From Polynucleobacter sp. (GTDB lineage Bacteria; Pseudomonadota; Gammaproteobacteria; Burkholderiales; Burkholderiaceae), in assembly GCA_023254115.1 (NCBI GenBank), contig JALQYK010000016.1:1-40930 (forward strand): DNA of 40,930 nucleotides. Reading direction: 5' to 3'. A program made the translations under genes and the position numbers. Shown in pieces: positions 9,853 through 19,313 of this stretch (its first letter is position 1; the number at the start of each line of letters is the position of its first letter). Under the pieces are notes generated by a model. The model saw nothing but the letters and a program-made list of their open reading frames with translations, did not search any database and was not told the DNA's origin.

Positions 9853-11529
9853 ATGTCTGAATCTTTTGCAGCTCTATTTGAAGAATCCCTAGCCCGCTCT
9901 AATATGAAGGCTGGTCAAGTTATTTCCGCTGAAGTTGTGCGTATTGACCACAACTTCGTGGTTGTAAATGCCGGTTTGAAATCTGAAGCTTTTATCTCTG
10001 TTGAGGAATTCCTTAACGATCAAGGTGAAGTTGAAGTGCAACCTGGTGATTTCGTTTCTGTGGCGATTGACGCACTAGAAAACGGTTACGGTGACACCGT
10101 GTTGTCACGTGACAAAGCTAAGCGTTTAGCTTCTTGGTTGAACCTAGAGAAGGCCTTGGAACAAGGCGAACTCGTTACTGGTGCTGTAACTGGCAAAGTA
10201 AAAGGTGGTTTGACTGTGATGGTGAATGGCATCCGTGCCTTCTTGCCAGGCTCTTTGTTGGATACACGTCCTATTAAGGATACGTCTCCATACGAAGGCA
10301 AAACAATGGAATTCAAAGTTATCAAGCTTGACCGTAAGCGTAACAACGTTGTGTTGTCACGTCGTGCGGTTGTTGAAGCTAGCCAAGGTGAAGAGCGCGC
10401 TAAGTTGCTTGCTAACCTCAAAGAAGGTACTGTGGTTCAAGGTATCGTTAAGAATATCACTGACTACGGCGCGTTCGTGGATCTAGGTGGTGTTGACGGC
10501 TTGTTGCACATTACTGATTTGGCATGGCGTCGTGTTCGTCACCCAAGCGAAATGTTGACTGTTGGTCAAGAGGTGACAGCTAAGATTCTTAAGTACGATC
10601 AAGACAAGAACCGTGTTTCATTGGGTATCAAACAATTGGGCGATGACCCATGGGTTGGTATCGCACGTCGTTACCCACCAAACACACGTTTGTTCGGTAA
10701 GGTAACTAACCTAACTGACTACGGTTCATTCGTTGAAATCGAAACAGGTATCGAAGGTTTGGTTCACGTTTCTGAAATGGACTGGACTAACAAGAACGTT
10801 GCTCCAAGCAAAGTTGTTCAACTAGGCATGGAAGTTGAAGTAATGGTTCTTGATATCGATGAAGACAAGCGTCGTATTAGCTTGGGTATGAAGCAATGTA
10901 AAGCTAATCCATGGGATGAATTTGCTCGTACACACCAAAAAGGTGAGAAGCTAACTGGTGCAATCAAGTCAATTACTGACTTCGGGGTGTTCATTGGTTT
11001 GCCTGGCGGCATCGACGGTTTAGTTCACTTGTCTGACTTGTCATGGCAAGAAACTGGCGAAGAAGCTGTTCGCAAGTACAAAAAAGGTGACGAAGTTGAA
11101 ACAGTTGTTTTGGCTATCGACGTTGAAAAAGAGCGTATCTCTTTGGGTATCAAGCAAATGTCTGGCGACCCATTCAACAACTACACATCTACTAGCGACA
11201 AAGGCAGCATCGTTGACGGTACAGTGAAGAGCGTTGATGCTAAGGGCGCTGTGATTCAGTTGGCTGATGAAGTTGAAGGCTACTTGCGCGCTTCTGAAAT
11301 TTCAACTGATCGCGTTGAAGATGCACGCAATTTGTTGAAAGAAGGCGATGCAGTAAATGCCATGATCATCAACGTTGATCGCAAGTCACGTAGCATCAAT
11401 TTGTCTATCAAGGCTAAAGATAGCGCCGATCAGCAACAAGCCATGAGCAAGTTGCAGAACGAAGCTAGTGCAGGCACTACAAACCTAGGTGCGTTGCTAA
11501 AAGCTAAGTTGGACAACCAAGGTAACTAA
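9853..11529 (+). CDS. rpsA: 30S ribosomal protein S1
   Basis: mRNA-binding ribosomal protein needed to start translation on structured or SD-poor messages. Six S1/OB repeats can be followed: [115 protein letters not shown] and [21 protein letters not shown]. Length 558 aa equals the classical six-domain protein. Codon use is smoother than in its neighbours, as expected of a highly expressed gene. A strong terminator follows immediately, so ihfB is probably transcribed separately. Confidence 0.98.
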   Translation: MSESFAALFEESLARSNMKAGQVISAEVVRIDHNFVVVNAGLKSEAFISVEEFLNDQGEVEVQPGDFVSVAIDALENGYGDTVLSRDKAKRLASWLNLEKALEQGELVTGAVTGKVKGGLTVMVNGIRAFLPGSLLDTRPIKDTSPYEGKTMEFKVIKLDRKRNNVVLSRRAVVEASQGEERAKLLANLKEGTVVQGIVKNITDYGAFVDLGGVDGLLHITDLAWRRVRHPSEMLTVGQEVTAKILKYDQDKNRVSLGIKQLGDDPWVGIARRYPPNTRLFGKVTNLTDYGSFVEIETGIEGLVHVSEMDWTNKNVAPSKVVQLGMEVEVMVLDIDEDKRRISLGMKQCKANPWDEFARTHQKGEKLTGAIKSITDFGVFIGLPGGIDGLVHLSDLSWQETGEEAVRKYKKGDEVETVVLAIDVEKERISLGIKQMSGDPFNNYTSTSDKGSIVDGTVKSVDAKGAVIQLADEVEGYLRASEISTDRVEDARNLLKEGDAVNAMIINVDRKSRSINLSIKAKDSADQQQAMSKLQNEASAGTTNLGALLKAKLDNQGN

Positions 11530-11553
11530 TACTTGGTGTAATGTATAGGGGAG

Positions 11554-11580
11554 TCCTCATCCGCAAGGATGGGGATTTTC
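11554..11580 (+). terminator. rho-independent terminator of rpsA
   Basis: A 9-bp stem TCCTCATCC / GGATGGGGA (one G-U pair) is closed by a GCAA tetraloop and followed by TTTT, 24 bases after the rpsA stop. Confidence 0.85.
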
Positions 11581-11637
11581 AAAATCAATAAATAAGAATA
11601 TTGTTGAGTTATGGACGATTTAGAACGCAGTGATTCA

Positions 11638-11946
11638 ATGACAATCACACGATCAGAATTGGTAGAGCGTTTGGCTCAGGCATTCCCGCAGCTATTGCCG
11701 CGTGATGTTGAGTTAGCCGTAAAAACATTGCTCGACACCATGTCACAAGCCTTGGCTGAAGGTAAACGTATTGAGTTACGTGGCTTCGGCAGTTTTGTTA
11801 TGCATCATCGTCCACCGCGTCAGGGTCGCAACCCTAAGTCTGGCGCCACTGTGATGGTTCCTGAAAAGCACGTGCCTCATTTCAAGCCAGGTAAAGAATT
11901 GAGAGAGCGCGTTGATTTTCCTAAGAAAGACGAATCTAAAGAATGA
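11638..11946 (+). CDS. ihfB: Integration host factor subunit beta
   Basis: DNA-bending nucleoid protein that pairs with IhfA (not in this window). The HU/IHF fold is clear: [30 protein letters not shown], then [57 protein letters not shown] and the arm Pro are the DNA-intercalating region. I chose ATG 11638 (102 aa) because the family starts M-T-x-S-E-L. The longer ATG at 11611 is possible: TATTGT lies exactly six bases before it, hinting at a leaderless start with nine extra residues. Neither start has a Shine-Dalgarno. The stop overlaps lapA (ATGA). Confidence 0.94.
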   Translation: MTITRSELVERLAQAFPQLLPRDVELAVKTLLDTMSQALAEGKRIELRGFGSFVMHHRPPRQGRNPKSGATVMVPEKHVPHFKPGKELRERVDFPKKDESKE

Positions 11947-12191
11947 CCGCGTTTCTGAATGCCGCATTCAGAGCTTTGCGGATCATTGGACGAATCATTA
12001 TTTTTATACTCTTGGTATTACTAGCCTTAGGCAATACTCAAGAAATTAGTTTTCAGTTAATTCCTGGGTTGATCTGGGATTTGCCTCTCATATTAGTTTT
12101 ATTCATTGCATTTATTTTGGGCATTTTGCTCACTTTATTAAGTGGCATTTCTTTGCGCCGCTTTAAGCAAAACAAACAACCTCACTCATAA
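11943..12191 (+). CDS. lapA: Lipopolysaccharide assembly protein A-like (LapA/DUF1049)
   Basis: Small inner-membrane protein of 82 aa with two hydrophobic segments (about residues 14-32 and 43-68) joined by [14 protein letters not shown], and a short basic C-terminus ([11 protein letters not shown]). The size, the two-helix layout and its place directly before lapB match LapA, which with LapB tunes FtsH-mediated turnover of LpxC and so LPS synthesis in E. coli. The start overlaps the ihfB stop. Confidence 0.85.
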   Translation: MTAFLNAAFRALRIIGRIIIFILLVLLALGNTQEISFQLIPGLIWDLPLILVLFIAFILGILLTLLSGISLRRFKQNKQPHS

Positions 12192-12193
12192 TC

Positions 12194-13408
12194 GTGTTAC
12201 AGATCGAAACCTGGTGGCTATTTGCTTTACCAATCGTATTTGCTTTGGGTTGGGTGGGTGCGCGCTGGGATATGCGCTTAGAAAAGCGCGAAAACGAGAT
12301 TGAGCGCTTAGCGCAACAAAAATCAACTTTTAAGGGTTTGAATCTTCTTTTAAATGAAGAGCCAGACAAAGCCATTGATGCTTTGGTGCAAATTGCACAA
12401 CTAGACCCAGAAACAACAGAACTTCATTTCGCCTTGGGCAGTTTATTTAGGCGCCGTGGTGAAACAGAGCGTGCGATTCGTGTGCACCAACATTTGGCTA
12501 ATCGCGAAGATTTACCTTCGAGACATCGTGATCACGCAGCCTATGAATTAGGTAGAGACTTTTTGCGCGCAGGTTTATTAGATCGTGCTGAAACCTCGCT
12601 CAATCGTGTAAGTGGCGATAGTAAATATGGCATTCCTGCCAAAGAAAGTTTGCTAGAGATGTACCAAGTTGAGAAGGATTGGGCAAAAGCCATCATATCT
12701 TCAAATGAGTTGGAAGTATTGCAAGGCAAGAGTCGTCAAAAAGAAATTGCTCACTTTAATTGTGAGTTAGCTGAGGAAGCTTTGCGACGTAAGGATATTG
12801 CTACGGCTGAGCGTCATATTGATTTAGCGATGCAGTCTGTGCCCAATCATCCAAGAGCAACTATTTTGCGTGGCGATTGTTTTGTTGCGCAAAATCAATT
12901 AGAAAAAGCTATTGCCACTTGGTCTTTGATTGCGCAGAATCATCCCGCTTACTTGGCTTTGGTGGCTGATCGTTGGATTGATGTACATAAAGCTCTCTCA
13001 AAGGCAGATGAGGGGTTGCAAGTTTTGGTTGAGGCCTTAAAAACCCAAGCTGGTGGTGAGCTGCTGGACATAACATTTAAGCATGTGATGGCTTTGCGTG
13101 GTGTACCTCAAGCTGAGGCGCTGATGAATGAAGTGATGCGCCATACACCTAGTTTGAGTGCTATGGCATTGCGAGTGCAAGCCCGTTTAACTCTGGCTGA
13201 AGTTGCGCAAAATGATAAAGCTGCACAAGAATTCAAAGCTTCCTACGGCTTACTTAAACAAAGAACCAATACTTTAGCTAGATATACATGTGGCAATTGT
13301 GGTTTCAGAGCTAGACGTTTTTATTGGCAATGCCCAGGTTGCAATCATTGGGAATCTTATTCACCTAGACGTGGTGAGGGTGCTGCGCCGTCAGGCCCAT
13401 CAATGTAA
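12194..13408 (+). CDS. lapB: Lipopolysaccharide assembly protein B (TPR + rubredoxin-type zinc ribbon)
   Basis: Membrane-anchored TPR protein; in E. coli LapB (YciM) recruits LpxC to FtsH. An N-terminal transmembrane helix (WWLFALPIVFALGWVGARW) is followed by about nine TPR-like helical pairs (for example DKAIDALVQIAQLDPETTELHFALGSLFRRRGETERAI) and a C-terminal metal site with two CxxC pairs: CGNCGFRARRFYWQCPGCNHW. The start is GTG two bases after lapA. 404 aa is close to the usual length (about 390). Its company with hldA/hldD ties LPS regulation to heptose supply. Confidence 0.94.
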   Translation: MLQIETWWLFALPIVFALGWVGARWDMRLEKRENEIERLAQQKSTFKGLNLLLNEEPDKAIDALVQIAQLDPETTELHFALGSLFRRRGETERAIRVHQHLANREDLPSRHRDHAAYELGRDFLRAGLLDRAETSLNRVSGDSKYGIPAKESLLEMYQVEKDWAKAIISSNELEVLQGKSRQKEIAHFNCELAEEALRRKDIATAERHIDLAMQSVPNHPRATILRGDCFVAQNQLEKAIATWSLIAQNHPAYLALVADRWIDVHKALSKADEGLQVLVEALKTQAGGELLDITFKHVMALRGVPQAEALMNEVMRHTPSLSAMALRVQARLTLAEVAQNDKAAQEFKASYGLLKQRTNTLARYTCGNCGFRARRFYWQCPGCNHWESYSPRRGEGAAPSGPSM

Positions 13409-13455
13409 TGCCCTATAGTCATAAAAATTAAATAAACCAAATAGAAAATAACGCC

Positions 13456-14397
13456 ATGGACATCCGATTAACTGCAGCTGATATTCAACAATTTCGCCAA
13501 GCACGATTGCTAGTTGTTGGTGATGTGATGTTAGATCGCTACTGGTTTGGTGATACCGAAAGAATTTCACCAGAAGCTCCTGTGCCGGTGGTATTGGTTA
13601 GCAAAGATGATGAGCGTTTAGGTGGTGCTGCTAACGTGGCACGCAATGCAGCGAGTATTGGGGCCAAAATTTCTATTTTGGGCGTTGTGGGAGATGATGA
13701 GCCTGGTCGCAGAGTAGAAGAGTTATTGAAAGCCCAAGGCGTTAATAGCTATTTGCAGAGAGATCCAAGCTTGCCGACCACGGTCAAATTGCGTGTGGTG
13801 GCACGTCAGCAACAGTTGATTCGTTTGGACTTTGAAAAAGCGCCAACACATGAAGCGCTTCTAAATAAATTAGAGCAATTCCAATCTTTGCTGCCTGAGG
13901 TTGATGCGGTTATTTTGTCTGATTACGGTAAAGGCGGCTTAACCCATGTCACAAAAATGATTGCCGCTGCGCGAGCAGCAGGTAAGGTTGTGCTGGTCGA
14001 CCCTAAGGGAGATGACTACAGTAAGTATGAAGGCGCATCGATCATCACCCCTAACCGCTCTGAACTAAGGCAAGTGGTGGGACGTTGGCAAGATGAAGCG
14101 GATTTAACTGCTAGAGCTCAAGCGCTACGGGAAAAATTAAAGCTAGAAGCTTTATTGCTAACTCGCTCTGAGGAGGGTATGAGTTTGTTTACCGCTCAAG
14201 GCGTTGAACATGTTAAGGCGGATGCTAGAGAAGTTTATGATGTATCGGGTGCTGGTGACACAGTCATTGCGGCGATGGCTGTTGCTTTGGCAGCGAAGTG
14301 GCCTGCAGCTCAAGCTATGAAATTGGCTAATAAAGCCGGTGGTATTGTGGTTGGAAAGTTAGGTACGGCAACTGTATCGTTAGAGGAATTGCAATGA
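13456..14397 (+). CDS. hldA: D-glycero-beta-D-manno-heptose-7-phosphate kinase
   Basis: PfkB/ribokinase-fold kinase making heptose-1,7-bisphosphate for the LPS inner core. Seen: [66 protein letters not shown], and the anion-hole motif [17 protein letters not shown]. At 313 aa it contains only the kinase half of E. coli HldE (RfaE), so a separate adenylyltransferase (HldC) must be encoded elsewhere. It overlaps hldD by ATGA. Confidence 0.95.
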   Translation: MDIRLTAADIQQFRQARLLVVGDVMLDRYWFGDTERISPEAPVPVVLVSKDDERLGGAANVARNAASIGAKISILGVVGDDEPGRRVEELLKAQGVNSYLQRDPSLPTTVKLRVVARQQQLIRLDFEKAPTHEALLNKLEQFQSLLPEVDAVILSDYGKGGLTHVTKMIAAARAAGKVVLVDPKGDDYSKYEGASIITPNRSELRQVVGRWQDEADLTARAQALREKLKLEALLLTRSEEGMSLFTAQGVEHVKADAREVYDVSGAGDTVIAAMAVALAAKWPAAQAMKLANKAGGIVVGKLGTATVSLEELQ

Positions 14398-15413
14398 CAT
14401 ATATTGTGACCGGCGCAGCTGGTTTTATTGGAGCTAATTTAGTTCAGGCGCTTAATGCCAAAGGCATTAAAGATGTGATTGCCGTTGATGAACTACAACC
14501 GGCTGATAAATATCGCAACTTGGCAGATTTAGACATTGTTGATTACTTAGATAAGTCAGAATTTGTTGAAGCTTTTGCTAAGGGAAAGTTTGGCAAAGTC
14601 ACAGCCATTTTCCATGAGGGCGCATGCTCAGATACCATGGAGACAGATGGCAAATACATGATGGCGAATAACTTCCGCTACTCCATGGACTTGTTAGATA
14701 TTTGTACTGCTCAAAAAGTTCCTTTCTTATATGCATCATCTGCTGCTACCTATGGCGGTTCTGATACTTTTAAGGAAGAGCGTCAATTTGAGAAGCCATT
14801 AAACGTTTATGGCTACTCAAAGTTTTTGTTTGATCAGGTGGTGCGTAAGCGTTTTGCTGAAAAAGCAACCACAGCCCAAGTAGTTGGTTTCCGTTATTTC
14901 AATGTCTATGGTCCACGTGAGTCGCACAAGGGTCGTATGGCATCGGTAGCTTTTCATCACTATCACCAATTCTTAGAAGACAACACCGTTAAGTTGTTTG
15001 GTGAATATGATGGTTACGCTCAAGGTGAGCAAAAGCGTGACTTTGTGTTTGTGGAAGATGTCGCTAAGGTGAACTTATTTTTCCAAGAACATCCAGAGAA
15101 AAGTGGCATCTTTAATCTAGGTAGTGGTCGCGCTCAGCCATTTAATGATGTGGCTAAGTCAGTGATTAACTCGCTTAGAAAAATTAATGGTGAGTCTCAA
15201 TTAAGTTTGGCTGAGTTAGCTGATGAGCGTTTGATTGAGTACATTGCATTCCCTGAGGCATTAAAAGGTAGGTATCAATCTTTTACGCAAGCCGATTTAA
15301 CTAATCTTCGTGCGGCAGGGTATCAAGCTGATTTTCATACTGTTGAGCAAGGTGTAGAGAAATACATGAAGTGGCTGTCAGAAAATTCTGATTTTCTTGC
15401 CCAACCTTTGTAA
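14394..15413 (+). CDS. hldD: ADP-L-glycero-D-manno-heptose 6-epimerase
   Basis: Short-chain dehydrogenase-type epimerase that finishes ADP-L,D-heptose for LPS core. N-terminal Rossmann motif [19 protein letters not shown]; catalytic region SSAATYGG and [10 protein letters not shown] (YxxxK); substrate region [23 protein letters not shown] is typical of HldD. 339 aa is full length. It is followed by a strong terminator, which closes the hldA-hldD unit. Confidence 0.96.
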   Translation: MTYIVTGAAGFIGANLVQALNAKGIKDVIAVDELQPADKYRNLADLDIVDYLDKSEFVEAFAKGKFGKVTAIFHEGACSDTMETDGKYMMANNFRYSMDLLDICTAQKVPFLYASSAATYGGSDTFKEERQFEKPLNVYGYSKFLFDQVVRKRFAEKATTAQVVGFRYFNVYGPRESHKGRMASVAFHHYHQFLEDNTVKLFGEYDGYAQGEQKRDFVFVEDVAKVNLFFQEHPEKSGIFNLGSGRAQPFNDVAKSVINSLRKINGESQLSLAELADERLIEYIAFPEALKGRYQSFTQADLTNLRAAGYQADFHTVEQGVEKYMKWLSENSDFLAQPL

Positions 15414-15457
15414 TCAGGCAGTATTTAGTCAACAACATAGCTAGCCTCTCGTTAAGG

Positions 15458-15487
15458 AAAAGCTCCATCAACCGGTGGAGCTTTTTT
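15458..15487 (+). terminator. rho-independent terminator after hldD
   Basis: Perfect 10-bp stem AAAAGCTCCA / TGGAGCTTTT with loop TCAACCGG, followed by further Ts. It overlaps the upstream part of the track ORF beginning at 15475, which is one reason to prefer the later comEA start. Confidence 0.88.
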
Positions 15488-15504
15488 ATTTTCAAGGAGG
15501 CAAG

Positions 15505-15954
15505 ATGTTATTAAATATATTTCAATCGCTTGCGAGATTTCTCGTTGTATCGATTGCGAGTTTATTTTTATTAAGTACTTATGCGGTTGCTCAAGTTGAG
15601 GTGAATTCTGCTGATCAAACTGCATTGGAGTCAGTGAGAGGCTTAGGTCCATCAAAAGCGAAAGCAATTTTGGCAGAACGCAAAAAGAATGGCCCTTTTA
15701 AAGATGCTAATGATCTGCATACTCGAGTCAAAGGTATCGGGGAGAAAACAGTTGAACGCATGATGCAAAATGGTTTAACCATCAATAACAAAGGCGTTGC
15801 TGGATCTAAAACTGAGAAGCCAGCCAAAGATAAGCCTGCGAAAGAAAAATCTGTAAAAGAGCCCTCATCCAAAAGTAAAGAAAAAGAAAAGCAAGCCGCG
15901 GATAAAGCGCCCAAGCAAAGCAGAAGGTCCAAAGAAGAGAAAGGCACTCCCTAA
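15505..15954 (+). CDS. ComEA-like helix-hairpin-helix DNA-binding protein
   Basis: Exported protein with a hydrophobic signal/anchor (FLVVSIASLFLLSTYAVAQ) and one helix-hairpin-helix pair at about residues 32-90: VNSADQTALESVRGLGPSKAKAILAERKKNGPFKDANDLHTRVKGIGEKTVERM. This fits ComEA, which binds incoming DNA in the periplasm during natural transformation. An unusual C-terminal tail of about 55 residues is almost entirely Lys/Glu/Ser/Pro (EKPAKDKPAKEKSVKEP), probably disordered. I use ATG 15505 (149 aa) with AAGGAGG four bases upstream; the track start at 15475 lies in the terminator. No other competence gene is nearby. Confidence 0.85.
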   Translation: MLLNIFQSLARFLVVSIASLFLLSTYAVAQVEVNSADQTALESVRGLGPSKAKAILAERKKNGPFKDANDLHTRVKGIGEKTVERMMQNGLTINNKGVAGSKTEKPAKDKPAKEKSVKEPSSKSKEKEKQAADKAPKQSRRSKEEKGTP

Positions 15955-16024
15955 GATCAAGGTTTCGGTGAGCTTCTAAAACTTAGGCATATGATGGCTA
16001 TAAATCCATTAATATAGGCGTCAT

Positions 16025-16942
16025 ATGTCTATTTCACGTCCTAATTACCCCACAATTGCCCAAACGGTTGGTCATACACCGTTGGTTCGTTTGCAACGTA
16101 TTCCAGGTCCTGGCAATACAGAGCGCAACAACGTCATCCTCGGTAAGTTAGAAGGTAATAATCCAGCGGGATCGGTTAAAGATCGTCCGGCGCTATCGAT
16201 GTTCATGCGGGCAGAACAGCGTGGCGATATCAAACCTGGTGACACTTTGATTGAGGCAACTAGTGGTAATACAGGTATTGCTTTAGCCATGGTGGCAGCC
16301 ATCTTGGGTTACAAAATGATTTTGGTCATGCCTGAGAACCAAAGTATTGAGCGACGTCAAAGCATGGCGGCCTATGGCGCCGAATTAGTTCTTACCCCTG
16401 CCTCTGGCGGCATGGAGTATGCGCGTGACTATGCAACGCAATTGGAAAAAGAGGGTAGAGGAAAAATCCTTGATCAGTTTGGCAATAAGGACAATCCGTT
16501 AGCTCACATTGAATCAACTGGTCCAGAGATTTGGGAAGATACACAAGGTCAAATCACGCACTTTGTGTCTGCCATGGGAACAACAGGCACTATCACGGGC
16601 GTATCAATTTATCTCAAAGAAAAAAATCAACAAATTCAAATTATTGGTGCGCAGCCAGAAGAAGGTTCTCAAATACCAGGCATTCGTAAATGGTCGCCCG
16701 AGTACATTCCTAAAATTTATGCTGATGCCAAGGTGGATCGCATCGAATATGTTAGTCAGGCGGCAGCAGAGGATATGACCAGACGCTTGGCTAGAGAAGA
16801 GGGTATTTTCTGTGGCATATCAGCTGCTGGCGCTTTGGTTGTGGCATTGCGTATTGCAGAACGCGTTGAAAACGCGACGATTGTATTTATTGTTTGCGAT
16901 CGAGGCGATCGCTACCTATCAACCGGTGTATTCCCGGCTTAG
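16025..16942 (+). CDS. cysM: Cysteine synthase B (O-acetylserine / O-phosphoserine sulfhydrylase)
   Basis: PLP fold-type II enzyme making cysteine from O-acetylserine and sulfide or thiosulfate. PLP lysine in NNPAGSVKDRPALSMF; phosphate-binding TSGNTGIALAMVAA; FVSAMGTTGTITGVSIYLKE; C-terminal GISAAGALVVALRIA. The short 305-aa length and NPAGSVKDRPA distinguish CysM from CysK. Its stop overlaps the stop of convergent mltB by 4 bp, and its terminator lies inside mltB. A TATAGG six bases upstream of ATATG and an AGG six bases before the ATG are both present, so the initiation mode is unclear. Confidence 0.93.
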   Translation: MSISRPNYPTIAQTVGHTPLVRLQRIPGPGNTERNNVILGKLEGNNPAGSVKDRPALSMFMRAEQRGDIKPGDTLIEATSGNTGIALAMVAAILGYKMILVMPENQSIERRQSMAAYGAELVLTPASGGMEYARDYATQLEKEGRGKILDQFGNKDNPLAHIESTGPEIWEDTQGQITHFVSAMGTTGTITGVSIYLKEKNQQIQIIGAQPEEGSQIPGIRKWSPEYIPKIYADAKVDRIEYVSQAAAEDMTRRLAREEGIFCGISAAGALVVALRIAERVENATIVFIVCDRGDRYLSTGVFPA

Positions 16943-18156
16943 TTAGAAGCCTGTTTCACTTTTGTGGATTTTTTAGAAGACCTCTTTGAGGTCTTCTTTG
17001 TTTTTTCAGAAGACTTTTTTGTTGCCACCTCTTGTGCAGGAGCTTCACCTCTGAGTGCTTGAGCAAATTCGGCCACAGATTGGGCATAAAAGAAGCTGCG
17101 GTTGTAATCGCAAATTGCAATAAAGTTTCTTAGACCAACCACATACTTGACTTCGGTACCGCCATTTCCATCAGGACTTGGAAGGTCAACTACTAAGCTA
17201 GGTGTGGCATCAGGCAATTCAGTTTTTGCAGTTATTTGATCTTTTACTAAATAACCTAATTGCAGTTTGGCTTTCGGTTCACCATCAGCTAATTTTTTAG
17301 CAAGAGCAATCACTTCATCATTGTTCTGGATATTTAAGTAGATGGGTTCGCCTGATACCCAGCCATGGGCTTTTAAGAAATTAGCAACGCTTGCAATCGC
17401 ATCCTCTGGCGAATTTCTTAAATCAATCTTCCCGTCATTGTTGCCGTCTACAGCAAAGCGACGAATGCTACCTGGCATGAACTGAGGTAAGCCAATGGCT
17501 CCTGCATAAGAGCCTAGTTGATTAAGGCATTTCTTAAAAGGGCCAGCTTGAGGATTCTCTGTGCGACACATGAGAATTAAGTCTTCTAGTTGGTTCTTGA
17601 ATAAAATTTCTCTGGAGGTTTTATTGGCTGTGTTGGGGTAGTCAAAGCCTAGTGTGATCAAAGTATCTCTTACTGAGAAGCCCCCCATGTGTTTGCCATA
17701 AATTGTTTCTACGCCGATGATGGAAACAATTACTTCTGCAGGTACACCTGTTTTATTGGCGGTAGATTCGATGAAGGCCCGATGTTTTTTCCAGAATTGT
17801 TGCCCTGCAGCTAAGCGTTTTGGTTCAACAAAACGACTTCTATAGACTTTCCAGTTTTTCTGAAAGCCAACTGGCGGTGGCATCACCAGTTTTTTAATGG
17901 ATGGAATGGTTTTAGCATCATCAAAAGCGAGCTGTAAGTCCTTTAGAGGAATTTGGTGATCTTGACTAATTTTTTCTAAAAAGGGCGCTAGTGAGTCGGG
18001 TTTTTTCTCAAGTTCAGCAAAGTTATCATTGTTTGTGACTTGATTTGTGTCAGATTTCTGCTCTGCTTGTTTGCTTGGAAGCGTAGAACAGGCGGATAAT
18101 ACGAAGGTGGTGATGCCACAGATTAGGCTTAACTGGGCAAGTGCGAGGGGTTTCAT
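16939..18156 (-). CDS. mltB: Lytic murein transglycosylase B-type lipoprotein
   Basis: Outer-membrane lipoprotein cleaving peptidoglycan glycan strands to 1,6-anhydro ends. The signal peptide MKPLALAQLSLICGITTFVLSAC ends in the lipobox LSAC. The SLT domain (about residues 100-330) has the catalytic Glu in VSIIGVETIYGKHMGGF and the family signature YAGAIGLPQFMPGSIRRFAVDGNNDGKIDL. The last ~30 residues are Lys/Ser-rich (EKTKKTSKRSSKKSTK). I moved the start from TTG 18171 to ATG 18156. A possible promoter TTGATT-N16-TAATAA ends five bases before this ATG. The 3' end doubles as the cysM terminator. Confidence 0.93.
   Translation of the reverse strand: MKPLALAQLSLICGITTFVLSACSTLPSKQAEQKSDTNQVTNNDNFAELEKKPDSLAPFLEKISQDHQIPLKDLQLAFDDAKTIPSIKKLVMPPPVGFQKNWKVYRSRFVEPKRLAAGQQFWKKHRAFIESTANKTGVPAEVIVSIIGVETIYGKHMGGFSVRDTLITLGFDYPNTANKTSREILFKNQLEDLILMCRTENPQAGPFKKCLNQLGSYAGAIGLPQFMPGSIRRFAVDGNNDGKIDLRNSPEDAIASVANFLKAHGWVSGEPIYLNIQNNDEVIALAKKLADGEPKAKLQLGYLVKDQITAKTELPDATPSLVVDLPSPDGNGGTEVKYVVGLRNFIAICDYNRSFFYAQSVAEFAQALRGEAPAQEVATKKSSEKTKKTSKRSSKKSTKVKQASN
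16975..17006 (+). terminator. cysM terminator embedded in mltB coding sequence
   Basis: Perfect 10-bp inverted repeat AGAAGACCTC-TTT-GAGGTCTTCT followed by TTGTTTTTT on the plus strand, 33 bases beyond the cysM stop. On the minus strand the same bases encode part of the Lys/Ser-rich MltB tail and are followed by A residues, so it should act on cysM transcripts only. Confidence 0.85.
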
Positions 18157-18233
18157 TGTTTTTATTAGCAATTGAATTCAACCAATCAACTAGAATTTAA
18201 TGATACTGATTATCCACTGATTTATTAAGATTA

Positions 18234-19157
18234 ATGAGCACAGCTTTTATTAGTCACGCAGATTCACTCCAGCACGAGATGGGTTCACACCATCCTGAGT
18301 GCCCTGCGCGTGTTCAGGCGATTGAAGACCAATTAATTCTTAGTAGGATTGATGCTTATTTAACCTACATTGACCCACCCTTGGCAACTGAGCAACAGTT
18401 AGCTCTAGTGCACACAGCAGAGCATATCGAAAGAGTTAAATCGAGCAGTCCAGCATCTGGTTATTATGCGATTGATGGTGATACCACCATGAACCCGTAC
18501 ACCTGGCAGGCAGCTCTGAGATCTGCGGGTGGGGCAATCGCTGCTGTGGATGCGGTCATGAATAAAAAAGCATCTAATGCATTTTCTTGTTTAAGGCCAC
18601 CCGGGCATCATGCTGAACCACACCAAGCAATGGGCTTTTGTTTTTTTAATAATGTGGCCATTGCTGCTAAATATGCTTTGGAGCATTATGGTTTAGAGCG
18701 CGTCGCTGTGATTGATTTTGATGTGCACCACGGTAATGGCACCGAAGCTGCTTTCATCAATGAGCCACGAGTATTGATGTGCAGCTATTTTCAGCACCCG
18801 TTTTATCCATATTCTGAGCCAAGAACTGACCTGCCTAATATGGTCAACGTACCCTTGCCAGCCTACACAGCAGGACCTGCTGTCAGAGAGGTTGTCGAGT
18901 TAGGTTGGATGCCGCGTTTAAGGGAATTCAAACCTCAATTCATTTTTATTTCAGCGGGCTTTGATGCGCATCGTGAAGATGATATGGGGCAAATGGGTTT
19001 AGTAGAGGCCGACTATGCCTGGATCACTCGCCAGCTCATGACGGTTGCTAATGAGACGGCCGAAGGACGTATTGTTAGCTGTCTAGAAGGGGGGTACAAC
19101 CTCTCAGCATTGGCCAGAAGCGTTGTTGCACACCTCAAAGAACTGGCAGATCTCTAG
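18234..19157 (+). CDS. Histone deacetylase / acetylpolyamine amidohydrolase-fold hydrolase
   Basis: Zn-dependent deacetylase of the arginase/HDAC superfamily. Visible: SHHPECPARVQAI near the N-terminus, the double-His charge relay LRPPGHHAEPHQAMGFCFFNNVAIAA, zinc ligands in VIDFDVHHGNGTEAAF and SAGFDAHREDDMG, and the C-terminal CLEGGYNLSALA. All catalytic residues are present. Natural substrates in bacteria are rarely known (acetylpolyamines, acetoin-related or acetylated proteins), so I do not assign one. It is divergent from mltB across 77 bp and precedes the acyl-CoA module, without clear co-transcription (156-bp gap). Confidence 0.9.
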   Translation: MSTAFISHADSLQHEMGSHHPECPARVQAIEDQLILSRIDAYLTYIDPPLATEQQLALVHTAEHIERVKSSSPASGYYAIDGDTTMNPYTWQAALRSAGGAIAAVDAVMNKKASNAFSCLRPPGHHAEPHQAMGFCFFNNVAIAAKYALEHYGLERVAVIDFDVHHGNGTEAAFINEPRVLMCSYFQHPFYPYSEPRTDLPNMVNVPLPAYTAGPAVREVVELGWMPRLREFKPQFIFISAGFDAHREDDMGQMGLVEADYAWITRQLMTVANETAEGRIVSCLEGGYNLSALARSVVAHLKELADL

Positions 19158-19251
19158 CCTTCATCCCTCAATTGGCAATACCTCATTCCAATATTCAATA
19201 ATTTAGGTTCAACCATATTAGGGTTAGCCATTAATTGCCCTGTTTAGATGT

Positions 19252-19266
19252 GGACTAAATCAGTCC
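19252..19266. repeat. Palindrome GGACT-AAATC-AGTCC upstream of the acyl-CoA synthetase
   Basis: A perfect 5-bp inverted repeat with a 5-bp spacer lies 47 bp before the acyl-CoA synthetase start, in the only sizeable gap of this region. No U tract follows, so it is more like an operator or mRNA hairpin than a terminator. No regulator is identified. Confidence 0.35.
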
Positions 19267-19313
19267 CTTGGCTAATAATTGTTTGATCACAAAAACAACG
19301 TGGAGTTATTGGC

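Noticed and set aside
10086-10421. 111-aa minus-strand ORF inside rpsA
   Set aside because: It lies entirely antisense to a highly conserved S1 coding region, has no recognisable motif, and reflects rpsA codon bias.
13409-13455. Leaderless promoter for hldA (GAAAAT six bases before ATG)
   Set aside because: The hexamer does not start with TA, unlike the eight accepted cases, and hldA may be read through from lapB; too weak to list.
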